Below are positions 15,410-22,002 of a DNA stretch of 22,002 nucleotides, piece by piece; the first letter of the stretch is position 1; every line of letters starts with the position of its first letter. The stretch is from JANYGM01 sp043764015. GTDB lineage: Bacteria > Bacteroidota > Bacteroidia > Cytophagales > Thermonemataceae. The stretch covers positions 1-22,002 of the forward strand of contig JAYUKY010000005.1 in NCBI GenBank assembly GCA_043764015.1. Reading direction: 5' to 3'. The position numbers and the translations under genes were made by a program. The notes beneath the pieces were generated by a model that saw only the letters and a list, made by a program, of their open reading frames with translations, searched no databases and was not told the DNA's origin.

Positions 15410-15430
15410 GTGTGAGGTGTGAAGTGTGAG
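15410..15430 (+). repeat. Period-7 repeat after rpmI
   Basis: Three contiguous units, GTGTGAG, GTGTGAA and GTGTGAG, begin 7 bases after the rpmI stop codon inside the rpmI-rplT gap. They would be transcribed between the two ribosomal protein genes. Confidence 0.8.
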
Positions 15431-15580
15431 GTTTTTAGAATACACATAAGTAACACGTTATATGTTTCATTATCAGTTAGTTTAGTATTTAATTTTCAAA
15501 ATCCAGTTATTGTTCCACCAGATTTAAGGTAAAAGTAAGTCTTGAATGACTTCACCAAAAATCAAAAAACAAATTAAAAT

Positions 15581-15937
15581 ATGCCTCGTGCCGTCAACGC
15601 CGTCGCTTCTAGAGAGCGCAGAAAAAAAATGATGAAATTTGCCAAAGGTTTCTTTGGTAGAAGAAAAAACGTATGGACCATTGCCAAAAACGCAGTTGAA
15701 AAAGCGTGGGGCTACGCTTACCGTGATAGAAAACAAAAGAAAAGAGATTTTAGAGCTTTATGGATTGCCCGTATCAATGCTGGTGCAAGACAATTTGATC
15801 TTTCTTACTCTAAATTTATGGGACTTTTCCACAAATCAGGAATGGAACTAAACCGCAAAGTGCTTGCAGACTTAGCAATGAATCACCCAGACGCTTTTAA
15901 AGCAGTAGTTGAAAAAGTTAAAGCGGTTCAAGCATAA
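15581..15937 (+). CDS. rplT: 50S ribosomal protein L20
   Basis: This 118-residue basic protein has the L20 signature: MPRAVNAVASRERRKKMMKF at the start, AKGFFGRRKNVW near 20-31, YAYRDRKQKKRDFRALWIARINA near 45-69, and an LSYSKFM helix. L20 is an early assembly protein of the large subunit and binds 23S rRNA. It is co-transcribed with rpmI, although the 177-base gap is much longer than usual and holds a repeat tract. A strong terminator follows. Confidence 0.98.
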   Translation: MPRAVNAVASRERRKKMMKFAKGFFGRRKNVWTIAKNAVEKAWGYAYRDRKQKKRDFRALWIARINAGARQFDLSYSKFMGLFHKSGMELNRKVLADLAMNHPDAFKAVVEKVKAVQA

Positions 15938-15971
15938 CATAAACGCAAGTTAAAATATCATTTTTGATAAT

Positions 15972-16007
15972 AAAAACGTCTTTTCAAGTTTTTGAAAAGA
16001 CGTTTTT
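15972..16007 (+). terminator. Rho-independent terminator of rpmI-rplT
   Basis: A perfect 16-bp stem (15972-15987 and 15992-16007, core ACGTCTTTTCAA / TTGAAAAGACGT) with a 4-base loop is followed by a T run, 34 bases after the rplT stop. Confidence 0.92.
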
Positions 16008-16016
16008 TATTTTGAG

Positions 16017-16047
16017 TTTGTATTTCTATGATATTTAACTAAATTTG
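16017..16047 (+). promoter_or_regulatory. Promoter of the rhomboid gene
   Basis: TTTG (16017-16020), 19 bases, then TAAATTTG (16040-16047) fit the phylum's promoter pattern. The -7 box covers the TTG at 16045 that opens the longest frame, which shows that the real start is downstream at 16096. Confidence 0.82.
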
Positions 16048-16095
16048 TTGGAAATAAAAAACTCATACAAATTCACAAAAATATACCTACAAAAT

Positions 16096-16722
16096 ATGCC
16101 AACATTTGCCTTTACATATGTCTTAATTGCCCTTAACGTCCTTATGAGTGTACTAGCGTGGAACAACGCTAATTTTATGCAAAAATGGATTTTTCACCCT
16201 GTAAGCATTGCCCGCAATGGTGATTATTGGCGTTTTTTGACTTCAGGTTTTATTCATTCTGACGGTATGCACTTGTTTTTCAATATGTTTGCCTTATTTT
16301 CCTTTGGGCTAAATGTAGAATTTAATTTGGTGTTGCGCTACGGTGAAATGGGTAGATATCTGCTTCTTGTTATTTATCTTTTAGCTATTGTTGCATCAGA
16401 TTTGCCAAGCTATTTCAAATACAAAAAAGATATGTATTATAGTGCTTTGGGTGCATCTGGAGCGGTTTCTGCTATGATTTTTGCAAGTATTTATTTTGCG
16501 CCTTTGAGTAAAATAAGTCTGTATTTTATTCCTATTCCAGGTTTTATTTTTGGGGTTTTGTACCTTGCTTATTGTTCTTATATGGTCAAAAATGCCAAAG
16601 ATAATATTGGACATGATGCCCATTTTTATGGCTCTGTTTTTGGCTTTTTCTCTGCACTACTTCTTTATCCTGCTGGTGTGGATACTTTTATTACACAAAT
16701 AGGAAGTTTTAAACTTTTTTAA
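16096..16722 (+). CDS. Rhomboid-family intramembrane serine protease
   Basis: This 208-residue membrane protein has about six hydrophobic segments, the first at residues 4-21. Rhomboid landmarks are present: HLFFN (59-63) in the second helix, the catalytic serine in GASGA (Ser121), and the partner histidine in AHFYG (His176), with DYWRFLTSGFIH (43-54) in the L1 region. Rhomboids cut other membrane proteins within the bilayer; substrates here are unknown. The start at 16096 (MPTFAFTYVL) was chosen because the promoter overlaps the longer frame. The gene appears to be transcribed alone. The loop before the catalytic serine (SDLPSYFKYKKDMYY) is polar and longer than in minimal members. Confidence 0.9.
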   Translation: MPTFAFTYVLIALNVLMSVLAWNNANFMQKWIFHPVSIARNGDYWRFLTSGFIHSDGMHLFFNMFALFSFGLNVEFNLVLRYGEMGRYLLLVIYLLAIVASDLPSYFKYKKDMYYSALGASGAVSAMIFASIYFAPLSKISLYFIPIPGFIFGVLYLAYCSYMVKNAKDNIGHDAHFYGSVFGFFSALLLYPAGVDTFITQIGSFKLF

Positions 16723-16726
16723 TACT

Positions 16727-16940
16727 TAGATAACGACATTGATAATTTGTATTACAGTCCAGCGGACTGATATATTTATAGAAAATAGTTAAAAAATGTA
16801 TTTCGCTCCAGCGGAGCGCAATATTTATAAAACTAGCACTTGCTAGTGCCGCTCCGCTGGAGCGAAATACAAACACAATGATATTTCTATAAATATACAG
16901 TTCCGCTGGAACTAGTACAAAATATCAATGTCTTTGTCTA
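16727..16940. repeat. 214-bp nested palindromic element
   Basis: Outer arms 16727-16784 and 16884-16940 are imperfect inverted repeats. Inner arms 16797-16818 and 16850-16871 are a perfect 22-bp inverted repeat. The centre holds ACTAGC (16832-16837) and GCTAGT (16842-16847). Four 15-base hairpins are embedded: CAGTCCAGCGGACTG (16755), CGCTCCAGCGGAGCG (16804), CGCTCCGCTGGAGCG (16850) and AGTTCCGCTGGAACT (16899). It fills most of the 296-base gap between the rhomboid gene and prfB. No gene or promoter was seen in the rest of that gap. Confidence 0.9.
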
Positions 16941-17018
16941 ACTTTTCTGCATAGCCGTTGTTATGTCTTCACAAACGACTCCAAGTATTTAATTTTATCA
17001 AATTTAACATTAATAAAA

Positions 17019-18102
17019 ATGACAACTGAACAACTAAAAGATGCAAAAATGCGTTTAGACGCTTTGAGGAGGTATCTTTGACTACGCTCACAAGATAGAA
17101 GAAATTAAAAATCTTCAAGAACAAACCCTAACACCCACTTTTTGGGATATGCCAAAAGCCGCTGAAATCATCTTAAAAGAGATAAAAGCACTCAAATTTT
17201 GGACAGATGACTACGACCAATTAGCTACTTTACTTGCTGATTTGGACGTTTTAAACGAATTTTTGCAAGCGGGAGAAGCGACAGCGGAAGAAATTGAAAT
17301 AGAATACCAAAAAATATTGGTTTTGCTTGACGAGCTAGAATTTAAGAAAATGCTTAGTGGTGAGGAAGATAGCCTTAGCGCAGTCATTGAAATAAATGCA
17401 GGTGCTGGTGGGACAGACAGCCAAGATTGGGCAGAAATGCTAAGACGTATGTACATTCTTTGGGGTGAAAAACAAGGGCATAAAGTTGCTGAAATCTCGT
17501 ATCAGGCGGGTGATGTGGCAGGTTGCAGGTCTGTAGTTTTGGAGTTTGAAGGCAATTTTGCGTATGGCTACCTTAAAGCTGAAATAGGCGTACATAGACT
17601 TGTGCGCATTTCTCCGTTTAATGCTAACGACAAACGCCAAACTTCTTTTGCCTCTGTTTTTGCTTATCCTGTCGTTGATGAACGTATCAATATTGAGATA
17701 AATCTCTCTGATATTGAGTGGGACACGTTTCGTGCAGGTGGCGCAGGCGGGCAAAATGTCAATAAAGTAGAAACCGCAGTACGTCTCAAACATAAACCTT
17801 CTGGGATTATCATTGAGTGTCAGGAGCAGCGTTCACAGATTCAGAACAAAGATAAAGCACTTCAATTGCTCAAATCTAGGCTTTATCAGGTGGAAGTGGA
17901 CAAAAAAAATGAGGAAAAAGCAAAAATTGAAGGCACAAAAAAACGAATTGATTTTGGCTCACAAATCAGAAATTATGTTTTGCACCCTTACAAACTTATC
18001 AAAGATTTGCGCACAGGAACAGAACGCACAGACGTACAAAACGTCCTTAATGGAGATTTGAACGGCTATATTAAAGATTTTCTGATGCAACAGCAATTTT
18101 AA
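17019..18102 (+). CDS. prfB: Peptide chain release factor 2 (programmed +1 frameshift)
   Basis: RF2 recognises UGA and UAA and releases the finished protein. Translation starts at 17019, runs 20 codons, meets an in-frame TGA at 17079-17081 and shifts +1 (skipping T17079) to continue to 18102, giving about 360 residues. The shift site AGGAGGTATCTTTGAC is the classic one: a Shine-Dalgarno-like AGGAGG, then TAT, the slippery CTT, and TGA C. Key residues fall where expected: the stop-codon-reading SPF at 198-200 and the catalytic GGQ at 243-245 (AGGAGGQNVNKVET). The shift makes RF2 supply self-limiting, since abundant RF2 stops at the TGA. The gap before it is the palindromic element; a period-7 repeat follows. 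Confidence 0.97.
17067..17082 (+). promoter_or_regulatory. RF2 frameshift site
   Basis: AGGAGG (17067-17072), TAT, CTT (17076-17078), TGA (17079-17081) and the following C have the same arrangement and spacing as the known prfB recoding site. Genes around it show no Shine-Dalgarno at their starts, so here the sequence serves frameshifting rather than initiation. Confidence 0.95.
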
Positions 18103-18103
18103 A

Positions 18104-18174
18104 AGTACGAAGTATGAAGTTGGGGATATGAAAAATTCCAGAATAAGTAAATATTTTGTACCTCCAACTTCATA
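18104..18174 (+). repeat. Period-7 repeat with inverted copy after prfB
   Basis: Units AGTACGA, AGTATGA, AGTTGGG and GATATGA (18104-18131) begin one base after the prfB stop. TATGAAGTTGG (18113-18123) has a perfect 11-bp inverted copy at 18164-18174, so the tract can fold into a hairpin with a 40-base loop. Confidence 0.65.
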
Positions 18175-18199
18175 AATAAACATTAACATCTTTAATTCA

Positions 18200-18232
18200 T
18201 TGTTTGTGTTGCTACGCTAAAACACCAAACAA
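18200..18232. terminator. Possible terminator downstream of prfB
   Basis: TTGTTTGTGTT (18200-18210) and AACACCAAACAA (18221-18232) pair with one bulged base around a 10-base loop. A T run follows 8 bases later (18239-18246). It may end prfB transcription, or it may be another dispersed hairpin. No gene lies in 18103-18326. Confidence 0.4.
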
Positions 18233-18326
18233 CGGCAGTTTTTTTGATACTTTTTGCAAAAAATAATGCTATAACTATTTGATTATAAAAATATTATATT
18301 CTATTTCTTAACAACAACTTAAAAAA

Positions 18327-20414
18327 TCATATCAATAAAAGTGCTTCTACAACGCTTGTAGTAGGTTTTTGACAAGTATTATTTTTGCAAACATAAATAG
18401 TTGTCTGATTTTCCTCTGTCGTTTTGAACTCAAAAAGTGGCAAAATAGCAGTTTCTATTACACTACATAGGATTATTTTATTAGGAATATGGTATTTATC
18501 AAATTCTTGACGTATTTTGTCGCAATCTTTCCCAATAATCACCACCTCCAGCGTAGCAACGCATATATTAGCGTACAAACTTGCCCAATTAGTAGCATAA
18601 GCCACATTTTTTAGCAAGATTTTTTCCATACGCATCACCATATTTTTAGCGCATTCTATATAGTTATTTTCATCTAAAATTTTGCCTAAAAAGTACAAAT
18701 TTTGTGCCATTATGGAGTTTGATGCAGGGATTACATTATCAAAAATCTCTTTTTTTCTAGCAATAAGTTTGGGTGCATTTTTGTCTGTAAAAAAAAACAT
18801 TCCTTCTTTCTCATCATAAAAATTAGCCATCACATATTGGGTCAGCGTTTGTGCATTTTGCAAATACTCAAAACCCAATATTTCATCAGTTCCCATTGTA
18901 GCCTGAAAAAGTGCCAAAAAACCCTCAATAACAGGTGCATAGTCTTCCAAACACGCCCATTGTGTTGCTTTTTCGTTTTTATAAGTTCTGTGCAAACGCC
19001 CATCTACAAAAAGTTTTTCCATCAAAAATTTCGCATTGTGTTGCGCCAACATCAAAAAAATATTCTCTCCAAAAACTCTAAAACTATCTACCAAACCCTT
19101 GATAATCAAGCCGTTCCAACCTGCAATAATTTTGTCATCTGTACTTGGTCTTATGCGTTTGTTGCGGTAAGTAAGTAATTTTTCATTCCAAATACTTACT
19201 TTATTTTTCAAAGTAATTTCTTTAAAATCAATATTTTGATGTGAAATACTTTGATGTAAGATATTTTGATTATGCTCCCAATTTCCACTAGATTTTACGT
19301 TATAAAATGCCAGACAAAGTTTTATATCATCTTCTAGTAAATCTTTTAAAATTTCTCTTATTTCTTTTTCAGTAAAGACATAAAATTTTCCCTCAACTCC
19401 TTCAGAATCAGCATCTATTGCAGCATAAAAGCTATTTTCTGGGCTTAGCATTTCTGTTTTTAACCAATCTATGGTTTGGAAAACTATTGATTTGAAAAAA
19501 TCTTTTTGTTCTTGATTTTTTGTTGCTTGATAGGCTTCTGCATACAAAGAAAGTAGCTGCCCATTGTCATAAAGCATTTTTTCAAAGTGTGGCGCAAACC
19601 ATTTTTCATCAACAGAATAACGAGCAAAACCTCCCCCAATCTGGTCATAAATACCACCTTTTGCCATTTTTTCTAATGTAATAAAAAGATGATTTTTGAT
19701 ATTATTTCTAATTTTATTTGTTTGCTCATTTATTGGTGCTATTCCGCCTATAATTTCAGGTGAAATAGTCAAATATTTCAATAAAAAAACATAAATAGAA
19801 GGCATAGGAAACTTTGGAGAACGGTCAAAACCGCCATTTTCACTATCAAAAGTTTCTGCTAATTGTGTGGCCATTTTGATAATATTTTCTTTCAAAAATT
19901 CATTTTTTTGTATATTTAAAGCATATTTTGAAATTTCGGAAGTCGCAATATTTTTAGTAAATTCACTTGCAGATTCCGTTAGTTCTTTCCTGTTTTTGGC
20001 AAAAGCAGCAGCAATATTCTGCAAAATCGCAGCCCAATCATCAGGACGAAAGTATGTGCCACCATAAAAAGGCTGCTGATTAGGTAACAAAAATACATTG
20101 AGAGGCCAACCACCTTGTATGCCCATTGTTTGCAAAGCGTCCATGTAAACAGCATCAACGTCTGGGCGTTCTTCTCTATCAACTTTTATACATATAAAAT
20201 ATTGATTCATTATTTTTGCAATAGCCTCATTTTCAAATGATTCACGCTCCATTACGTGACACCAATGACAAGCAGAATAACCAATACTCACCAAAATTGG
20301 TTTATCTTCTGTCTGCGCTTTTAATAAAGATTGTTCGTTCCAAGCGTGCCAATGCACTGGATTATGTGCGTGTTGCAACAAATAAGGGCTGGTTTCCTGC
20401 GAAAGCAAATTCAT
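18327..20414 (-). CDS. DUF255 / thioredoxin-domain protein (YyaL/SSP411 family)
   Basis: This 695-residue cytoplasmic protein has the family's usual length. The N-terminal thioredoxin-like DUF255 domain (about 1-165) carries SPYLLQHAHNPVHWHAW (9-25) and the redox-type motif CHWC (49-52) within GYSACHWCHVMERESF, then VDREERPDVD and GGWPLNVFLLP. The remainder is an alpha/alpha-barrel domain like N-acylglucosamine epimerases and glycosidases, with GGFDRSPKFPMPS, GGIYDQIGGGFARYSVD, WFAPHFEKMLYDN and KIIAGWNGL visible. The biochemical role is unproven; homologues are found from bacteria to mammals. It is separated from the upstream siaBC genes by a hairpin terminator, so it is probably transcribed alone. 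The extreme C-terminus has a CKNNTCQKPT cysteine pair. Confidence 0.9.
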   Translation of the reverse strand: MNLLSQETSPYLLQHAHNPVHWHAWNEQSLLKAQTEDKPILVSIGYSACHWCHVMERESFENEAIAKIMNQYFICIKVDREERPDVDAVYMDALQTMGIQGGWPLNVFLLPNQQPFYGGTYFRPDDWAAILQNIAAAFAKNRKELTESASEFTKNIATSEISKYALNIQKNEFLKENIIKMATQLAETFDSENGGFDRSPKFPMPSIYVFLLKYLTISPEIIGGIAPINEQTNKIRNNIKNHLFITLEKMAKGGIYDQIGGGFARYSVDEKWFAPHFEKMLYDNGQLLSLYAEAYQATKNQEQKDFFKSIVFQTIDWLKTEMLSPENSFYAAIDADSEGVEGKFYVFTEKEIREILKDLLEDDIKLCLAFYNVKSSGNWEHNQNILHQSISHQNIDFKEITLKNKVSIWNEKLLTYRNKRIRPSTDDKIIAGWNGLIIKGLVDSFRVFGENIFLMLAQHNAKFLMEKLFVDGRLHRTYKNEKATQWACLEDYAPVIEGFLALFQATMGTDEILGFEYLQNAQTLTQYVMANFYDEKEGMFFFTDKNAPKLIARKKEIFDNVIPASNSIMAQNLYFLGKILDENNYIECAKNMVMRMEKILLKNVAYATNWASLYANICVATLEVVIIGKDCDKIRQEFDKYHIPNKIILCSVIETAILPLFEFKTTEENQTTIYVCKNNTCQKPTTSVVEALLLI

Positions 20415-20467
20415 CTTTTAGAATTATAAATTTTGAATGGAATACAATAATACAATCAGTAAGCAAA

Positions 20468-20500
20468 AAAACGACAAAATAAAGTGTATTTTGTCGTTTT
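20468..20500. terminator. Terminator after siaC
   Basis: A perfect 14-bp stem (20468-20481 and 20487-20500, core ACGACAAAATA / TATTTTGTCGT) has a 5-base loop. T runs follow on the minus strand, and also on the plus strand. It separates siaC from the thioredoxin-domain gene. Confidence 0.85.
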
Positions 20501-20569
20501 AATAAGTTTTTGTGAATCTAGAGTAATGTCTTCGTAAATAATCATTCACAATTTAAAATTCACAGTTAT

Positions 20570-20932
20570 TTAGTAGGTTTGGAATTCAAATGGCACAGTT
20601 ACAAGTTCTGAAAACTCCCCACCTGCCTCTTCCATATCTTCGTCGTCTTCGTGATAACACCAAATAACCTTTGCACCTTTTACTGCCTCTATTTTCGCAA
20701 GCAAATCTAGGATAAGTTTTGAAGATGCAGTATTAAAGTATTCCAATTTGAAATAGAAAGACGTTTCAGGGTTCGGGCTTGCACTATAGTCATTCACCCA
20801 CTTAATGATTGGGTGATAAAACTCTGAAGCATCTTCAGGGAGCGACCGTCCAGAGAGTTCAAAGATTTCATTGGTTTTGTCAAAAAGGATTTTTGGCGTT
20901 TCCTCTGTGCTTTCTATGTTGATAACTTCCAT
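20570..20932 (-). CDS. siaC: SiaC-family regulatory phosphoprotein (DUF1987)
   Basis: SiaC is the small phosphorylated partner in the SiaABCD signalling pathway: SiaB phosphorylates a threonine on it and the phosphatase SiaA removes the phosphate. The 120-residue protein fits DUF1987: TPKILFDK near the start, FELSGRSLPEDASEFY (24-39), PIIKWVNDY, and FKLEYFNTASSKLILDLL (61-78), where Thr68 aligns with the family's phospho-acceptor. The start at 20932 (MEVINIES) was preferred to 20992, whose extra 20 residues are low-complexity Asn/Ser. It lies 96 bases after siaB. The C-terminal half is acidic (HEDDEDMEEAGGEF). The output in this organism is unknown; in Pseudomonas it is cyclic-di-GMP and aggregation. 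Confidence 0.9.
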   Translation of the reverse strand: MEVINIESTEETPKILFDKTNEIFELSGRSLPEDASEFYHPIIKWVNDYSASPNPETSFYFKLEYFNTASSKLILDLLAKIEAVKGAKVIWCYHEDDEDMEEAGGEFSELVTVPFEFQTY

Positions 20933-21028
20933 ATTTATTGTATTCTTATTGCTAAATTTATTGCTTGATAATGTTATTAAATTGTTTGACAAATATTATT
21001 ATTTGGTCTATTTTGAGCTTATTATTGG

Positions 21029-21586
21029 TTAGTCGCCACCGTTACGAGGAACAACTGTACGCAAAGCAAAGAAAGAAAATTCATCATTGATAGGCGCAAA
21101 GTCAAAACCCAATTTATTACCAGATTTACGAGCCATATCCACAAAACCAAGACCTGCGCCCCCTTTTTCTGAGATTTCGCCATTCTTAATAATTGACTTA
21201 TAAAGTTCTTTAAGCCCTTCTTTATCCAAGCTATTTACTTGCTCTAGTTTTGATGACAGAGATTTTACTACCGTATTGCGGATAGGATTACCAGATGTAA
21301 CAATATATTCATTTGCTTGCTTTCCTAGCATAAAAATAGCATTATTACGCAAGCCATCTTCATCTTTCTCGTTCAAATCTTCTGCGTGTTTTACAATATT
21401 TTGCAAACACTCCACCATCACGTTAAATACTTTTCTTTTTACATTGGCAGACTCACCAATAGAGTCCATATTCCTTTCTGCCATTGCCAACACAGATTTG
21501 GTAATTTCTTGTGTAAATTCACCTTCATAAACAATGATAAGATTATTAGCTAACATTGTCTTATGCAAATCATAGACATATTTCAT
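21029..21586 (-). CDS. siaB: SiaB-family protein kinase
   Basis: SiaB is a GHKL-fold (histidine-kinase-like ATPase) protein kinase that phosphorylates SiaC. The 185-residue protein has an N-terminal strand region (ANNLIIVYEGEFTQEI), the N-box-like helix MVECLQNIVKHAED (57-70) with Asn63 as the likely magnesium ligand, SGN near 98-100, and the glycine-rich ATP lid GGAGLGFVDMARKSG (142-156). It has no receiver, PAS or membrane segments. It is first in a siaB-siaC pair. The SiaA phosphatase that would oppose it is not in this window and is not downstream of siaC. No complete promoter was found in the AT-rich DNA upstream. Confidence 0.9.
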   Translation of the reverse strand: MKYVYDLHKTMLANNLIIVYEGEFTQEITKSVLAMAERNMDSIGESANVKRKVFNVMVECLQNIVKHAEDLNEKDEDGLRNNAIFMLGKQANEYIVTSGNPIRNTVVKSLSSKLEQVNSLDKEGLKELYKSIIKNGEISEKGGAGLGFVDMARKSGNKLGFDFAPINDEFSFFALRTVVPRNGGD

Positions 21587-22002
21587 ATATACGTGGGAAG
21601 TTTAAAAAGATTAACTTAGATTTTTAATTTGGGCGTTAAATTAGCATTATTTTTTTTAACTACAAAACAATAATTTTCAGTTTTTTTAAATATTTTTTTT
21701 ATTTTTTTATAAATCCTTATAAATCAAATATTTACAGTTATTTTATTTTCAGATAAAATTAAAATAATTACAAAAGCAATTTCAAATTATCAAATACATT
21801 ATATTTACACAATTAGTAATTTATCATTTATAACTAAATGTTCCTATCTTGTATTTCATAGTTTGGCATGTAACACTCGCTAAAAATCTAAAATACATTT
21901 TTGTATTTTTTGTTGCTGTAAAAGTTCCGTTGCAAATATATAAAAGATGACTTGGAATTTTCATAAAAATAACAACTTAGGAAAATTTTCATAATTTTAT
22001 TT
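21587..22002. other. AT-rich gap upstream of siaB with no gene seen
   Basis: These 416 bases are extremely AT-rich with long T and A runs (about 21640-21725), which suits an upstream activating or nucleoid-bound region. No coding frame of note exists on either strand. On the minus strand TATATTTG (complement of 21933-21940) resembles a -7 box, but it would give a leader of more than 300 bases and lacks a well-placed TTTG. A copy of the 31-base dispersed motif begins at that box. Confidence 0.5.
21906..21936 (-). repeat. 31-base dispersed motif, copy B
   Basis: The reverse complement begins TTTGCAACGGAACTTTTACA and matches 28 of 31 positions of bases 3224-3254. Its first four bases are the TTTG of a TATATTTG box, so it may be an initially transcribed region that has been copied around the genome. 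Confidence 0.5.

Noticed and set aside
16045..16095. TTG start at 16045 for the rhomboid protein
   Set aside because: It lies inside the TAAATTTG promoter box; the first membrane helix starts right after 16096.
17079..17081. In-frame stop near the start of prfB as a broken gene or sequencing error
   Set aside because: The surrounding AGGAGG-TAT-CTT-TGA-C is the standard RF2 recoding site, and the +1 frame gives a full-length RF2.
20933..20992. Upstream start for SiaC at 20992
   Set aside because: The added residues are Asn/Ser-rich filler, and the family N-terminus begins at 20932.

Overview
The window looks like chromosomal DNA of a low-GC member of the Bacteroidota, most likely a Cytophagales-type gliding bacterium; the order-level placement is inference. 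The evidence is as follows. Starts lack Shine-Dalgarno sequences. At least five genes are preceded by the phylum's promoter pattern (TTTG or TTG, about 19 bases, then TAnnTTTG). Exported WG-repeat and DUF3108-type proteins are present, and a SiaB/SiaC pair sits near stand-alone CheR and CheB. No tRNA, rRNA or CRISPR array was seen.

Layout. Bases 1-504 hold a hairpin, the decayed C-terminal end of a REP-associated (Y1/IS200-like) transposase and a GC-rich palindrome. Bases 505-3205 (+) encode a secreted WG-repeat protein, a DUF3108 protein and the ribosome-rescue hydrolase ArfB, closed by a bidirectional terminator shared with the convergent exported double amidohydrolase (3320-6340, -). A divergent exported coiled-coil protein follows (6521-8131), then a 127-bp inverted-repeat element and a leucine-rich-repeat protein. 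Bases 9169-12413 resemble a small defence locus: a GmrSD-like DUF262/DUF1524 protein, an unrecognised 117-residue protein and a WYL-domain regulator. A promoter and a palindromic candidate operator lie between the last two.

Bases 12475-13997 (-) are cheR-cheB. Then come 3-hydroxybutyrate dehydrogenase, rpmI-rplT with their own promoter and terminator and no infC, a rhomboid protease, a 214-bp nested palindromic element, and prfB with an intact programmed +1 frameshift. The right end (-) carries a DUF255/thioredoxin-fold protein and a siaB-siaC pair. The last 416 bases are AT-rich and show no gene.

The genes fall into four functional themes. Translation termination and rescue are represented by ArfB, RF2, L35 and L20. 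Envelope and export functions come from the WG, DUF3108, coiled-coil, amidohydrolase and rhomboid proteins. Signalling is represented by CheR/CheB and SiaB/SiaC. Possible defence is represented by the GmrSD and WYL genes. The most distinctive feature of the window is its intergenic DNA. It contains palindromes nested inside palindromes with compensating changes, and period-7 repeats that begin within about ten bases after stop codons at four separate genes.
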